Shown here: one piece after another, positions 27,701 to 34,617 of the stretch
Position numbering within the stretch: the stretch's first letter is position 1
Layout: each line of letters opens with the position of its first letter
Assembly: GCF_047663525.1 (NCBI RefSeq)
Contig: NC_092593.1
Coordinates: 22,292,001 to 22,356,000, forward strand
From: Anas platyrhynchos
Lineage: Eukaryota; Chordata; Aves; Anseriformes; Anatidae
Direction of reading: 5' to 3'
DNA: 64,000 bases
Program-made: the position numbers and the translations under genes
Notes under the pieces: generated by a model
Told to the model about the DNA's origin: nothing
Databases searched by the model: none
The model's input: only the letters and a program-made list of their open reading frames with translations

Positions 27701-30700
27701 GGACCTCAACAGGATGGAAAATTGGGCTGGCAGGAACCTAACATTTCAACATACAGAAATGTGAAGTCCTGCACCTGGGGAGGAATAACTTACACACGCA
27801 CCAGGACAGGCTGTGGGCCAAATGGCTGAAAAGCAGCTTTGTAGGAAAAGACACGGGGATCCTGGTGGGCACGTTCATCACGAGGCAGCAACGTATCTTT
27901 GCAGCAAAGAAGGCCAAGAGCACCTTCATTAGTAAGCACGGGCCAGCAGGCTGTGGGAGGTAATCTGTCAACACTGTTGAGGCCACATCTGGAGTGCTGT
28001 GTCCAGTTCTTTACTCCCCAGTGCAAGAAAGGAATGGACATACTGGTACCAGTCCGGCCAAGGGGCCTAAGGATGATTTAGAGACTGGAGTATCTGACGT
28101 ATGAAGAAACTGATGTACAAAGACTGGATGAGAGAGCTGAGGCTCTTAGTGTTTCAAAGAGAACACTCTGGGAAGGGGTCTTCGCAATGTTTATAAATAT
28201 CTGATGGGAGGCTACAAAAAAGATGAGAGCCACGTTCTTCTCAGTGACACCCAGTGGCAGAACAAGAGGTGACAGGTGAAATTGGAATGCAAGGAAATCT
28301 GAATATGAGTAAATATGCAAAGACTTTTTTTTTTTTTTTTTTTTAACACTAAGGGTGATTTAAACACTATCAAAGGTTGCCCAGAGAGGTTGTGGAGTCT
28401 CCATCCTTGGAGATATTCAAAAGCTATTGGACATAGTCCTGAGCAACCTGCTCTCGTTGACCTGCTTTAAGCAAGGGGGTAGAGTAGACGGTCTCCAGAA
28501 GTCCTTTCTAGCCTCAGTTGTTCTATGAAATATTTCTGTGAAATCTCACTCTTCCTGCATTAGTCTAAGGGTCAGAACTTTTTGTTTCATTTTGTTTTTA
28601 AATATGGATTATTTATTTTTTTAAGTCAAATTATACTTTCTCTAATACCACAGGGAAGAATAAAACCCAATTTACAAACATCCTCAAAGCACTAGAAGAG
28701 AAAATCCTACACTTGGCTCTAACGGAGGACTAGGAAGACTTAACTGGAAGAGGAAGATTAAAGAACATTTTAAAGGATGAGCTCCCAGGCAGCAGCAAGG
28801 GGGAAAAACGGTTAGGACCAAAATGGTTAGGCACTCTTTCTACCTGAAACTTCTCTGTTTTGCAAAAATATAAAACAGAGGCTGGACAATCCCAGATAGA
28901 TTTTTCTATGGTGGATAAATACATTCTAGTGCATCTGTTCACCTCTAGAAACACAGCTTCAGGAAGCTGTATTATCACCCATAAAGGAGAAAATGGACAT
29001 CAAGATAACTTGGAGCTTCCTCAAAACCATGATACAGGCCAGAGAACTGGGAGGTATGGATAACATGCATGCTGCTCATCTGTATTTTTGACTACTACAA
29101 AACACAAAATTTGCAAGACCCTCATATTTCTCTGTCCTACCAGCACTATCACTATTTCCATCTAGAACGAGATTCTAGAATCCAGTTGCTTCTCAAATGG
29201 TTAAAGTAGTGTTCTGAGGCATCAATAAACTGGACTTGCACATTTTCATTAAATTCTGTGAATCACAGATACTCAATTCTCAAGCTGAAGATACACCAAA
29301 GCATTCTTCTAACACTCTAACCTTTATTTGTAAAATATGCAAACAAATGCTTTGTCTACAGCCCAGAAATGACACTCATCTTCCCCACATTGCTAATTAT
29401 TAACCTCTACAAATGTTTTTAACATCTTGCTGGTAAGCAGCAATACATACTAATCACTCCACAGCCTTTTTTCTTTTTAAAACTGAGGAATAAGTGCAGC
29501 CCACAATGCACTGTTTGCAACTACCTACCGCAACTGGGGCAGTCAACTCTGACAGCTCCCATTTTTTGGCAGCTGTCAGAATCAACAGCTTTCTCAGCCA
29601 GCCTGCCACTGTTCTTAATTCTTGGGCCTTCCAGGCCTCCCACCCCACGCTCCCATCGGTCTTGGGCTCTATCCTCACCTATCCCAGCCATACCTGGCAC
29701 AACCATAACAGTGACCCCTGGGAGCCTGGTAGCTGAAAGGAGTAGTTTGTGCTTTGCGTCGCAATGAAATTAGAGCGCACACACACCTGGTTACCATACA
29801 GCTTTGCAGGTGACCAAGACTTTGTTAGACTGCAATTTTAGAATGTTTCCTCTTTCGTTTTCTCCTCTATGCACGGCTCTGCCGTCTTCCACGTTGCTTC
29901 TCCTTTTCCCCTAATGCTAAAATCTTTGCAGATGTTTAAACTGGAATGAAACTAGATTCTTTTTCGTTTAGCTATAAATAATCCTAAATATGAACGTTTA
30001 AGTAGAATTATTAGTCAACGATAAATAGTGAAAAAGCAAATTAAAGCTTCTCAGACTTCAAATTCCCAAGGGAAAGAGAAGCATCCACAGAGGTCAGGAT
30101 ACATGAGCTGTCACTCTGGGTCAGGCAGCAGGGCGCACCATCCCAGCAAGACTTTCGTACGCACCAGTGGTCAGCAGTATTTGAGGGGAAGTTTCCATGG
30201 CGAGCGTTTGAACAAACCATGGATACAGCAGTATGCAATGGAGGAAACGATTCTCAGGTAAGCAAGCCATAAACTCAAGGCCATCTGCATTTAAATGAAA
30301 ACCAAGCGGGCAGAACACAAAGCACCGGGGTCAGATGGTTGTAGGCAGGACCAATCACAGCAGCAAAGCCTAAGTTGAAAGACTGCAGCCCCCATCAACA
30401 TACAATGGCAGGACCAACAGTAATGCTAGCTAATATTTTGCCATCCAAAAGCAAATATAACCCTAATCAGAATCCTAGGCCAAGCCGAAAACCTTGTGCA
30501 CTAGAGACAGCCTTTGCAGTCAGTTCCCTGCCAGAGGGATGGAAGGTAGGCAACGGAGCTAAGCCCTCTCCTATCTTCTTCACTTGCTTTCCATACCAAG
30601 CAGTTGCCACTTTTGGTAAGTCTCTGTATTTCCACGCTAATCCTTTCAGTGCTATAAAAGTGTTGTCTGCTCCAACAGCAGGCCTGGATTCAGACACAAA

Positions 30701-33700
30701 CAGAGAATAATTTCAGTTGGAGAGGACCTCTGAAGGTCATCTGGTCCAACCCCCAGGCTCAAGGCAGGGCCAACTAGATCACAGCAAACACGACCACATT
30801 TGCTCCGGCTCTTTCCCAAATCCCAGACACACGATATTCCCCACATTCCTATGGGAGTTCTGTTGTTGCTGTTGCTTTTAAATCATTCTCCTGGTCTCTT
30901 GGGGAGCAGCTGCAGCATACCATTTCAGCCAGGAAAGCAGCATGCAATAACTGGCTAGTCCAGCATACTGGCTCCAGCCCTGCCATTTCCTACCAAGCGA
31001 ACGTCAGTAAAGCATTAACAAAACAACCCTAAAACGCAGCACTGCTATCCTCATACATAAAAGCTCTTTGAGTGCCTCTAAAAGCAAATGCCTACTTGCT
31101 TATCTTCAACTATCCATTTACATGGCTTGAGAATCCTAACGGACCTTCAGCAGTCTGGACCACAATCCAGGTGTGGAAAACTTTGGGAAAGGATCACCTC
31201 TCAGTTGCTAAACTAGGCACCACCACCCATATGCACGTATCAAACCGATCCATCTGTAAGCCTTGGAAAGGGAGGAACACCAGAAACCCCATGAAGACAA
31301 TAAGCCTGCGTCCCCGCATACAGACTTCATTTTCCCTATGACTTACAAGGCATCTACAATTCAAGCCTTTTTAGCTCCTCCTTCCTTCTCCCACTCCCCA
31401 GCAAGATGCGTTCCAGGGATCAGAAAAAAATCTGTATTTCATCACAACTCTTTTGTCATTCTTTTTCACGAGGAACACATCTCAGGGACTTCCCTCCCTC
31501 CCCTCCCTTAATCAAGGTCATCTTAATTAACTCCAGTGTCTGGTTCAGCTACCATAGACTCCTCCAATTTATATTTAGATTCCATCCAAAATATTCTGAA
31601 TCATTCAAGAGCAATGTTACAGCAGAAAAAAATTACCAGAATTGTATAACCTAACTCATGGCAGCTATGTTGGAGAGGCCTATATGCACGTATGCAGACT
31701 AGTGAGTAAACCTCTATTAGTATTTTGTTGTAACTAAGGTTCTGGCCTCTCATAAATTGTTTCTGCCTTGCCCTGAAGAGCCCCTCATACATCAACCTAA
31801 GAGAAGTGAAAAAGTGACATTTCAAGACCTATTTTCCTGTTTTGAACTATTAGGAACTATTTGTCTTGTCCTGTACTAGCACTCCAGCACCACTGCTCAT
31901 GCTGAACAGTCAACCCACTCTCAAGATGCACATTTCTAGCTTTATAATGAGAACCACCTTGAGGTGGATATAGGAAAGCAAACCATCATTTAAGCATCAT
32001 TCATTTTTTGATGTGTGTGTTTATGCAAGAGACAGATCCAACATCCCACTTTTCAGCACCATATGCATCTGGTATTATGAAACAAGTTTTAGAGGCAGTA
32101 GACACTTAACAACATCTACAAAGGCCTTCAAAAGACTACAGCTTAAGAACATAAACAGGCTCGGCAGAAAGTGCATTTGAAAGGGGGGTAAGAATTTTAA
32201 TATGTTTTCAAGTTCTGTTCTTAGGCTGCAATATGCCACATGACCTCAGACAACTATTTTTACATTCTTCCTTTACCTGAAGGGAAAAGGAAGCTGAAAC
32301 ATACAGATGAATATACAGTATGTTGAAGTTTAGCACTTGAGCGTTTAGTAAGCTTAACGTTACCACTAACATTTTGACATTTGTAACAAAAAGGTCTGGC
32401 AGTGCCAATCTGCCATGCAGATTTTTTCGCCAATTTCCAGAACCATGAAAACGTAGGCTTCCGTACAGCAATTAAAAAAAAAGACTTGCTTAAAAAAAAT
32501 GAAAAAAGAGAGCTTTGTTTCTTGTCTTAAAGCCCTGTTTGTTCAGAAGAGGTAGTATACGTGATTTCCCAAGTAGTAAGGCCAAAAAGACCTTGTCACA
32601 TCATTTTTAAAGGCATTCTGGATCCGCCCTTTTCATATACCCATATTTTTAGATACCATTTATTTTTAAACGCCCCATCTCTGCTGGCTTTACGAGCGTA
32701 AGCCAAAAGGAGAGATTAGGTCAACGGATCGAGGCAGATAGGAGGCTTTTGTTATGGAGATGGTTAAACTAGCCTCCACGGGAATAAATTTCTGGCGCGC
32801 GAGATCCATCTCATCACGCAAGGTCCCAAGGTCATCGGGGCTCCTCTCGGAGCAGACGGCACCCGCGAGATAAGGGCAGAAACTCGGCCCGCGGTAGGCG
32901 AGACCGCGTGGCGACTGCGTCTGCAAAGCGCAGCGTCGACACAGGAAGCAGCTTTCCGCCGCCGCTGGTTGTCTAACAGCCATTTTACTTCGCCCTACAT
33001 CCTCCCCGGCGAGGCAGCCTTCATTTTGTGCTCCCGCCCGGCCGCGCCGTCCCGGGCCGCCGGCCGCCGGGGGTGCGCCCAGGTGGAGGTGAGGCGCCTC
33101 CGGCCCCGCCGGGCGAGCCGCTGCGGTGCCAGGGCCGGGGGAGGGCGACTTTCCCGCCCGGCCCCGGTTTTGAAAGTAAACGGAGGCGCCGCCGCCGCCG
33201 GCGGGGGAGGGGGGAGCCAGGCTCCCGCCTCCTCCCGGGAGCCCGGCTCCTCCTGGAGAGGCAGGGGAGCCCGGGGACCCCTCTCCTGGCAGGTCGGCCC
33301 TGCTATCGTCCCTCCCCCCGGGCGGGCAGTGCCGTGTGTCCCGTCCCTCCCCCCGGGCGGGCGGGCTGGCTGGCTGTGCTGTCTCTCCCCCCGGCAGGCC
33401 GTGCGAGAGCGGCGGGGCGGGCACTCACCGCTCCGGCAGAGTGAGAGGCGGCGGCGGCGGCCTCATCCTCCTCCGGCGACGGCGGGCCGATCTTGCTGCA
33501 GGTGGCCGCCAGCAGAGCGAGCGGTGACGGCTGAGCGTCCTACCCACAAGGGGCGGGTTCAGGGAGAGAAAGTGGGTGGCGGTTAGTGCGGGACGGCGGC
33601 CGGGCTCCTCGCAGGCGCGCACACAGGAAGCGGCGGCGGCGGCACCGGCTCCCGCACCCGCTCCCGACGTGTCACCGGGGCGGGGGGGGGAGCCGGGAGA

Positions 33701-34226
33701 GGGGGGGGGCGGGCGGGCGGCCCGGCCGGGCCTGCGCTTACCTGGGGGGCGGCCGCGGCGGCGGAGGCCGAGGCGGCGCCGTTGCCGTGCTGGAGATACT
33801 CGCCGTGGCTGCTGCTGTCCACGTCCAAGGCAGCCATTTCCTCTTGTTTCACGGGCTTCTCGGGAGCTGCGGGCGCAGCGGGGAGGGGGAGGGGAGAGTC
33901 ACTGACGGGAGCGATCACCCCCTCCCTCCCTCCCTCCCTCCCTCCCTCCTCTCCTTCCCTCCCTCCCTCCCTCCCTCCTCTCCCCCCCCCTAACCCCAGC
34001 GCTCCCCCCGCCCTCCCGCACGGAGCCCTCCTCCTCCTCCTCCTCCTCCTCCCCGTGCTGCTGCCCCTGCCCCTCTTCTCCCTCCTCCCCCTGCTCCTCC
34101 TGCTGCCGCTCTCAGTGCCGCTCTCGCCTCGCCACCGCACGGACGGCTCCGGGGCCGGAGCGGGGGACGCGCAGGGCCGGAGCAGCGGCGGGGAGCCCCG
34201 CGGGGCGGCGCGTACGTACCGGTCAT
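396..34226 (-). CDS. SP3: Transcription factor Sp3, complete coding sequence in seven exons
   Basis: Sp3 is a nuclear zinc-finger protein of the Sp/KLF family that binds GC and GT boxes and activates or represses many promoters. The CDS joins 34226-34220, 33866-33742, 33539-33429, 22353-20991, 9921-9729, 2905-2709 and 712-396, giving 770 residues with every junction GT/AG and in phase. In order: N-terminus with VKQE (K9), Sp box (about 48-61), Gln- and Ser/Thr-rich activation region (82-535), IKEE motif (K540), Buttonhead box C589-T-C-P-N-C594, and C2H2 fingers at 612-634, 642-664 and 672-692. The C-terminus ends in SGNETME, as in mammalian SP3. The distinctive C-terminal tail and N-terminus [12 protein letters not shown] separate it from SP1, SP2 and SP4. 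Compared with human SP3 as I recall it (781 aa), the Gly and Gln runs in exon 2 are missing. No frameshift or internal stop is seen. Confidence 0.97.
713..2708 (-). other. SP3: SP3 intron 6
   Basis: The intron is 1996 nt, with donor gttttc at 2708 (unusually weak) and acceptor tatgacag ending at 713. An old CR1 fragment fills about 1088-1800. The rest is AT-rich unique sequence with no supportable exon. Confidence 0.9.
1088..1800 (-). mobile_element. Old CR1 LINE fragment (3' part), sense to SP3
   Basis: From about 1097 the sequence reads as the reverse complement of a CR1 3' end (caggttggaaggga and following). It continues through the usual C-terminal reverse-transcriptase coding positions, such as the segment complementary to the 'leader contribution of hidden stops' region at 1180-1260. 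Many substitutions and broken reading frames point to an ancient insertion. The limit near 1800 is approximate. Confidence 0.75.
2709..2905 (-). CDS. SP3: SP3 coding exon 6: zinc fingers 1 and 2
   Basis: The exon is 197 nt. Acceptor ttatttaacag is followed by A, which completes the Arg codon begun in exon 5, and the exon ends in ACAG before gttttc. It encodes [12 protein letters not shown], finger 1 (C612, C617, H630, H634; helix KTSHLRA) and finger 2 (C642, C647, H660, H664; helix RSDELQR). These helices are the standard Sp family GC-box readers. Finger 2 reads CTWMFC here. Confidence 0.97.
4808..5243 (-). mobile_element. CR1 LINE 3' fragment, sense to SP3
   Basis: The left end carries the CR1 3'-terminal octamer pattern (agaatcatagaata), followed by the complement of the standard CR1 3' region. 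In sense translation, 4813-4995 gives [20 protein letters not shown], matching the CR1 ORF2 C-terminal motif seen again in the copy at 50.2-51.1 kb ([20 protein letters not shown]). It is 5'-truncated near 5243, about 435 bp long, with frame breaks. Confidence 0.9.
5490..5521. repeat. Perfect 14-bp inverted repeat with 4-nt loop
   Basis: The left arm AAAATCTGTATACA (5490-5503) is an exact reverse complement of the right arm (5508-5521), separated by TTTT. It lies in SP3 intron 5. It could form a hairpin in RNA or a small cruciform in DNA; no function is implied by the sequence alone. Confidence 0.9.
7490..7645. repeat. AT-rich degenerate tandem tract
   Basis: Variants of a short unit resembling atttagaata recur here (for example around 7508, 7528 and 7546), followed by alternating aaattta/taaattt. 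The tract is nearly devoid of G and C and reads like an eroded minisatellite within SP3 intron 5. Confidence 0.5.
8711..8728. repeat. A18 homopolymer
   Basis: Eighteen consecutive A residues on the plus strand inside SP3 intron 5. No retroposed gene body is visible next to it. Confidence 0.9.
9729..9921 (-). CDS. SP3: SP3 coding exon 5: inhibitory segment and Buttonhead box
   Basis: The exon is 193 nt. Acceptor ttttcctcag is followed by AT, completing Asp536 split with exon 4, and the exon ends GGAAG before gtatgt. It encodes [18 protein letters not shown], where K540 sits in the IKEE SUMO acceptor motif of the Sp3 inhibitory domain. The Buttonhead box ([15 protein letters not shown], residues 585-599) follows just before the zinc fingers. 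Confidence 0.97.
9922..20990 (-). other. SP3: SP3 intron 4
   Basis: The intron is 11069 nt, with donor gtattt at 20990 and acceptor cttttcctcag ending at 9922. It is AT-rich, with homopolymers at 11424 (T25) and 19316 (T18). Open frames such as 17583-17960 show no recognisable domain and lack splice support. No clear CR1 copy was seen here, which contrasts with the other two large introns. Confidence 0.9.
11424..11448. repeat. T25 homopolymer
   Basis: A run of 25 T on the plus strand in SP3 intron 4, hence A25 in the pre-mRNA. No processed gene copy is recognisable beside it. Confidence 0.9.
20991..22353 (-). CDS. SP3: SP3 coding exon 4: Gln-rich transactivation region
   Basis: The exon is 1363 nt (454 codons plus one base) after acceptor tttattcag and before donor gtattt. 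It encodes residues 82-535, beginning [11 protein letters not shown] and ending ENAGSPA. Two Gln-rich stretches, each alternating with Ser/Thr-rich sequence, correspond to activation domains A and B of Sp3. K108 in TIKDEAG matches a reported second SUMO site. Met276 (21771-21769) and Met293 (21720-21718) match the internal starts used for the short mammalian isoforms. The open frame extends 28 codons into the intron upstream, but the SP3 homology begins at the splice site. Confidence 0.97.
22545..22612. mobile_element. Possible eroded hAT-like DNA transposon terminus
   Basis: The string from aagtcagggtaaccaacctg through gtggttcgtgagctgcatgt resembles termini of hAT-type nonautonomous elements, which often begin with CAGxGGT and a 'caacctgtggt' segment. 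No matching opposite end or 8-bp target duplication was located, so this rests on resemblance only. Confidence 0.25.
27110..28535 (+). mobile_element. Old CR1 LINE fragment, antisense to SP3
   Basis: The plus strand follows the CR1 ORF2 coding order. Recognisable pieces include the segment near 27300-27400 (nucleotides matching CLTN...FYD..TGW.DE), the 'gtcctgcacctggggagg' segment near 27763, and the 3' tail near 28470-28530 (gtcctttctagcctcagttg then ttctatga). Stops and frameshifts break all frames, so it is inactive and old. A T20 run at 28325 interrupts it. About 1.4 kb remains; the 5' limit is approximate. Confidence 0.85.
30703..30782 (-). mobile_element. Short CR1 3'-end remnant
   Basis: The sequence tttcagttggagaggacctc followed by tgaaggtcatctggtccaac matches the reverse complement of the CR1 3' tail. 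Homology fades after about 30782. Confidence 0.75.
33429..33539 (-). CDS. SP3: SP3 coding exon 3: Sp box
   Basis: The exon is 111 nt, exactly 37 codons, phase 0 at both ends. It reads [20 protein letters not shown], then an acidic and Ala-rich segment ending HSAGA (residues 45-81). It contains the Sp box core [13 protein letters not shown]. The donor gtgagt is strong. The acceptor ttgtgggtag is purine-rich just before the AG and looks weak. It was too short and GC-rich to stand out as an ORF, and was placed by homology and phase. Confidence 0.95.
33540..33741 (-). other. SP3: SP3 intron 2
   Basis: A 202-nt GC-rich intron with donor gtaagc at 33741 and acceptor gtgggtag ending at 33540. A candidate branch point CACTAAC lies about 40 nt before the acceptor. 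It contains G-runs on the plus strand. Confidence 0.9.
33742..33866 (-). CDS. SP3: SP3 coding exon 2: N-terminus with Ala-rich segment
   Basis: The exon is 125 nt. CT after acceptor cgcccgcag completes Ala3, and the exon ends CCCCAG before gtaagc. It encodes residues 3-44: [20 protein letters not shown], then a short His/Gly/Gln and Ala-rich stretch ending APQ. Met13 (33837-33835) matches the second long-isoform start of mammals. Human SP3 has longer Gly and Gln runs at this place. Confidence 0.96.
33918..33990. repeat. (CCCT)n microsatellite, GGGA-rich in the SP3 transcript
   Basis: About 70 bp of CCCT units broken by two CTCT interruptions and ending in a C9 run. On the SP3 sense strand this gives more than ten G3 runs separated by one A, which satisfies the usual G-quadruplex pattern. 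Confidence 0.92.
34026..34054. repeat. (CCT)n microsatellite in SP3 intron 1
   Basis: About nine CCT units on the plus strand, followed by further pyrimidine-rich sequence to about 34110. It explains the Leu, Ser or Glu homopolymers seen in chance open frames here. Confidence 0.9.
34220..34226 (-). CDS. SP3: SP3 coding exon 1: start codon and two residues
   Basis: Only ATGACCG of the coding sequence lies here before donor gtacgt. It encodes Met1, Thr2 and the first base of Ala3. The context cgcaccATGA has A at -3. Joined to exon 2 it gives [12 protein letters not shown], the known SP3 N-terminus, which fixes the start. Confidence 0.95.
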
Positions 34227-34420
34227 GGTGCGGGAGCGAGCGGCCGGCTGGCTGGCGGGCGGCGCGGGAGGGAGGGAGGCGGGCGGGCTGGCTGGCTCGC
34301 ACGCAGGCCCCGCCGGCCGGGGCTAGGCGGCCGCCGCCGGGGACATGCTTATTGTGCTCGCGGGCTGAAGCGGCGGCGGCGGCCCGAGCCTTACTCCGGG
34401 CTTTTTTTTCCTATTTTGAT
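34227..34420 (-). other. SP3: SP3 5' UTR (upstream limit not placed)
   Basis: GC-rich leader immediately before the start codon. The transcription start cannot be read from sequence; 34420 is a working limit beyond which an E2F-like site and GC boxes begin. It contains the 7-codon upstream ORF. Confidence 0.55.
34323..34346 (-). CDS. Upstream ORF in the SP3 leader, MSPAAAA
   Basis: ATG at 34346 is preceded by A at -3 (ataagcATGT), then TCC, CCG, Ala codons and TAG at 34325-34323. It ends 96 nt before the SP3 start, a spacing that allows reinitiation. A small upstream ORF affecting the ratio of Sp3 isoforms has been reported in mammals, to my recollection. Whether this ATG is inside the bird mRNA depends on the unmapped transcription start. 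Confidence 0.55.
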   Translation of the reverse strand: MSPAAAA

Positions 34421-34427
34421 TGACGGT

Positions 34428-34435
34428 GCGGGAAA
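34428..34435 (+). promoter_or_regulatory. E2F-like site near the SP3 start
   Basis: GCGGGAAA, an E2F half-site consensus, about 200 bp upstream of the SP3 start codon. Motif match only. Confidence 0.35.
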
Positions 34436-34541
34436 GCCGAAAGGTGGGGCTTGCAGCGGGAGAGGGGGCCCGGCCGACACCGCCGCCCGCCCGCCCGCCT
34501 GCCAGCCCGGAACTCCCGCCTCCGCCCGGCCGCGCGCGCTC

Positions 34542-34546
34542 ATTGG
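34542..34546 (-). promoter_or_regulatory. CCAAT box (NF-Y type), about 315 bp before the SP3 start
   Basis: Reads CCAAT on the SP3 sense strand (gcagCCAATgagc), in the CpG island and 60 bp from a GC box. The flanks fit NF-Y preferences. NF-Y and Sp sites are described for the human SP3 promoter. Confidence 0.5.
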
Positions 34547-34603
34547 CTGCGCGCCGCCGCCGCCGCCGCTCGCAGCGGCCGCCCGGGCTGCCACTCACCC
34601 GCC

Positions 34604-34617
34604 GGGGGCGGGGGGGG
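34604..34617 (+). promoter_or_regulatory. GC box in the SP3 promoter
   Basis: GGGGGCGGGGGGG gives a consensus Sp1/Sp3 binding site. It suggests Sp factors could act on their own promoter; this is inference from the motif. Confidence 0.5.

Larger units (their letters stand above)
22354..33428 (-). other. SP3: SP3 intron 3
   Basis: The intron is 11075 nt, with donor gtgagt at 33428 and acceptor tttattcag ending at 22354. Its 5' end lies in the CpG island. Contents are a possible DNA-transposon scrap (22545-22612), a short hairpin (23216-23251), a plus-strand CR1 (27110-28535) and a CR1 remnant (30703-30782). Otherwise it is AT-rich unique sequence with no exon I can support. Confidence 0.9.
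33867..34219 (-). other. SP3: SP3 intron 1, with CCCT and CCT repeat tracts
   Basis: The intron is 353 nt, with donor gtacgt at 34219 and acceptor cgcccgcag ending at 33867. Almost half of it is simple sequence: (CCCT)n-like at 33918-33990 and (CCT)n at 34026-34054 on the plus strand, so the transcript is GGGA- and GGA-rich. Confidence 0.92.

Noticed and set aside
34593..34599. GGTGAGT on the minus strand as donor of an alternative SP3 first exon
   Set aside because: A single good donor word in GC-rich sequence is weak evidence without transcripts.
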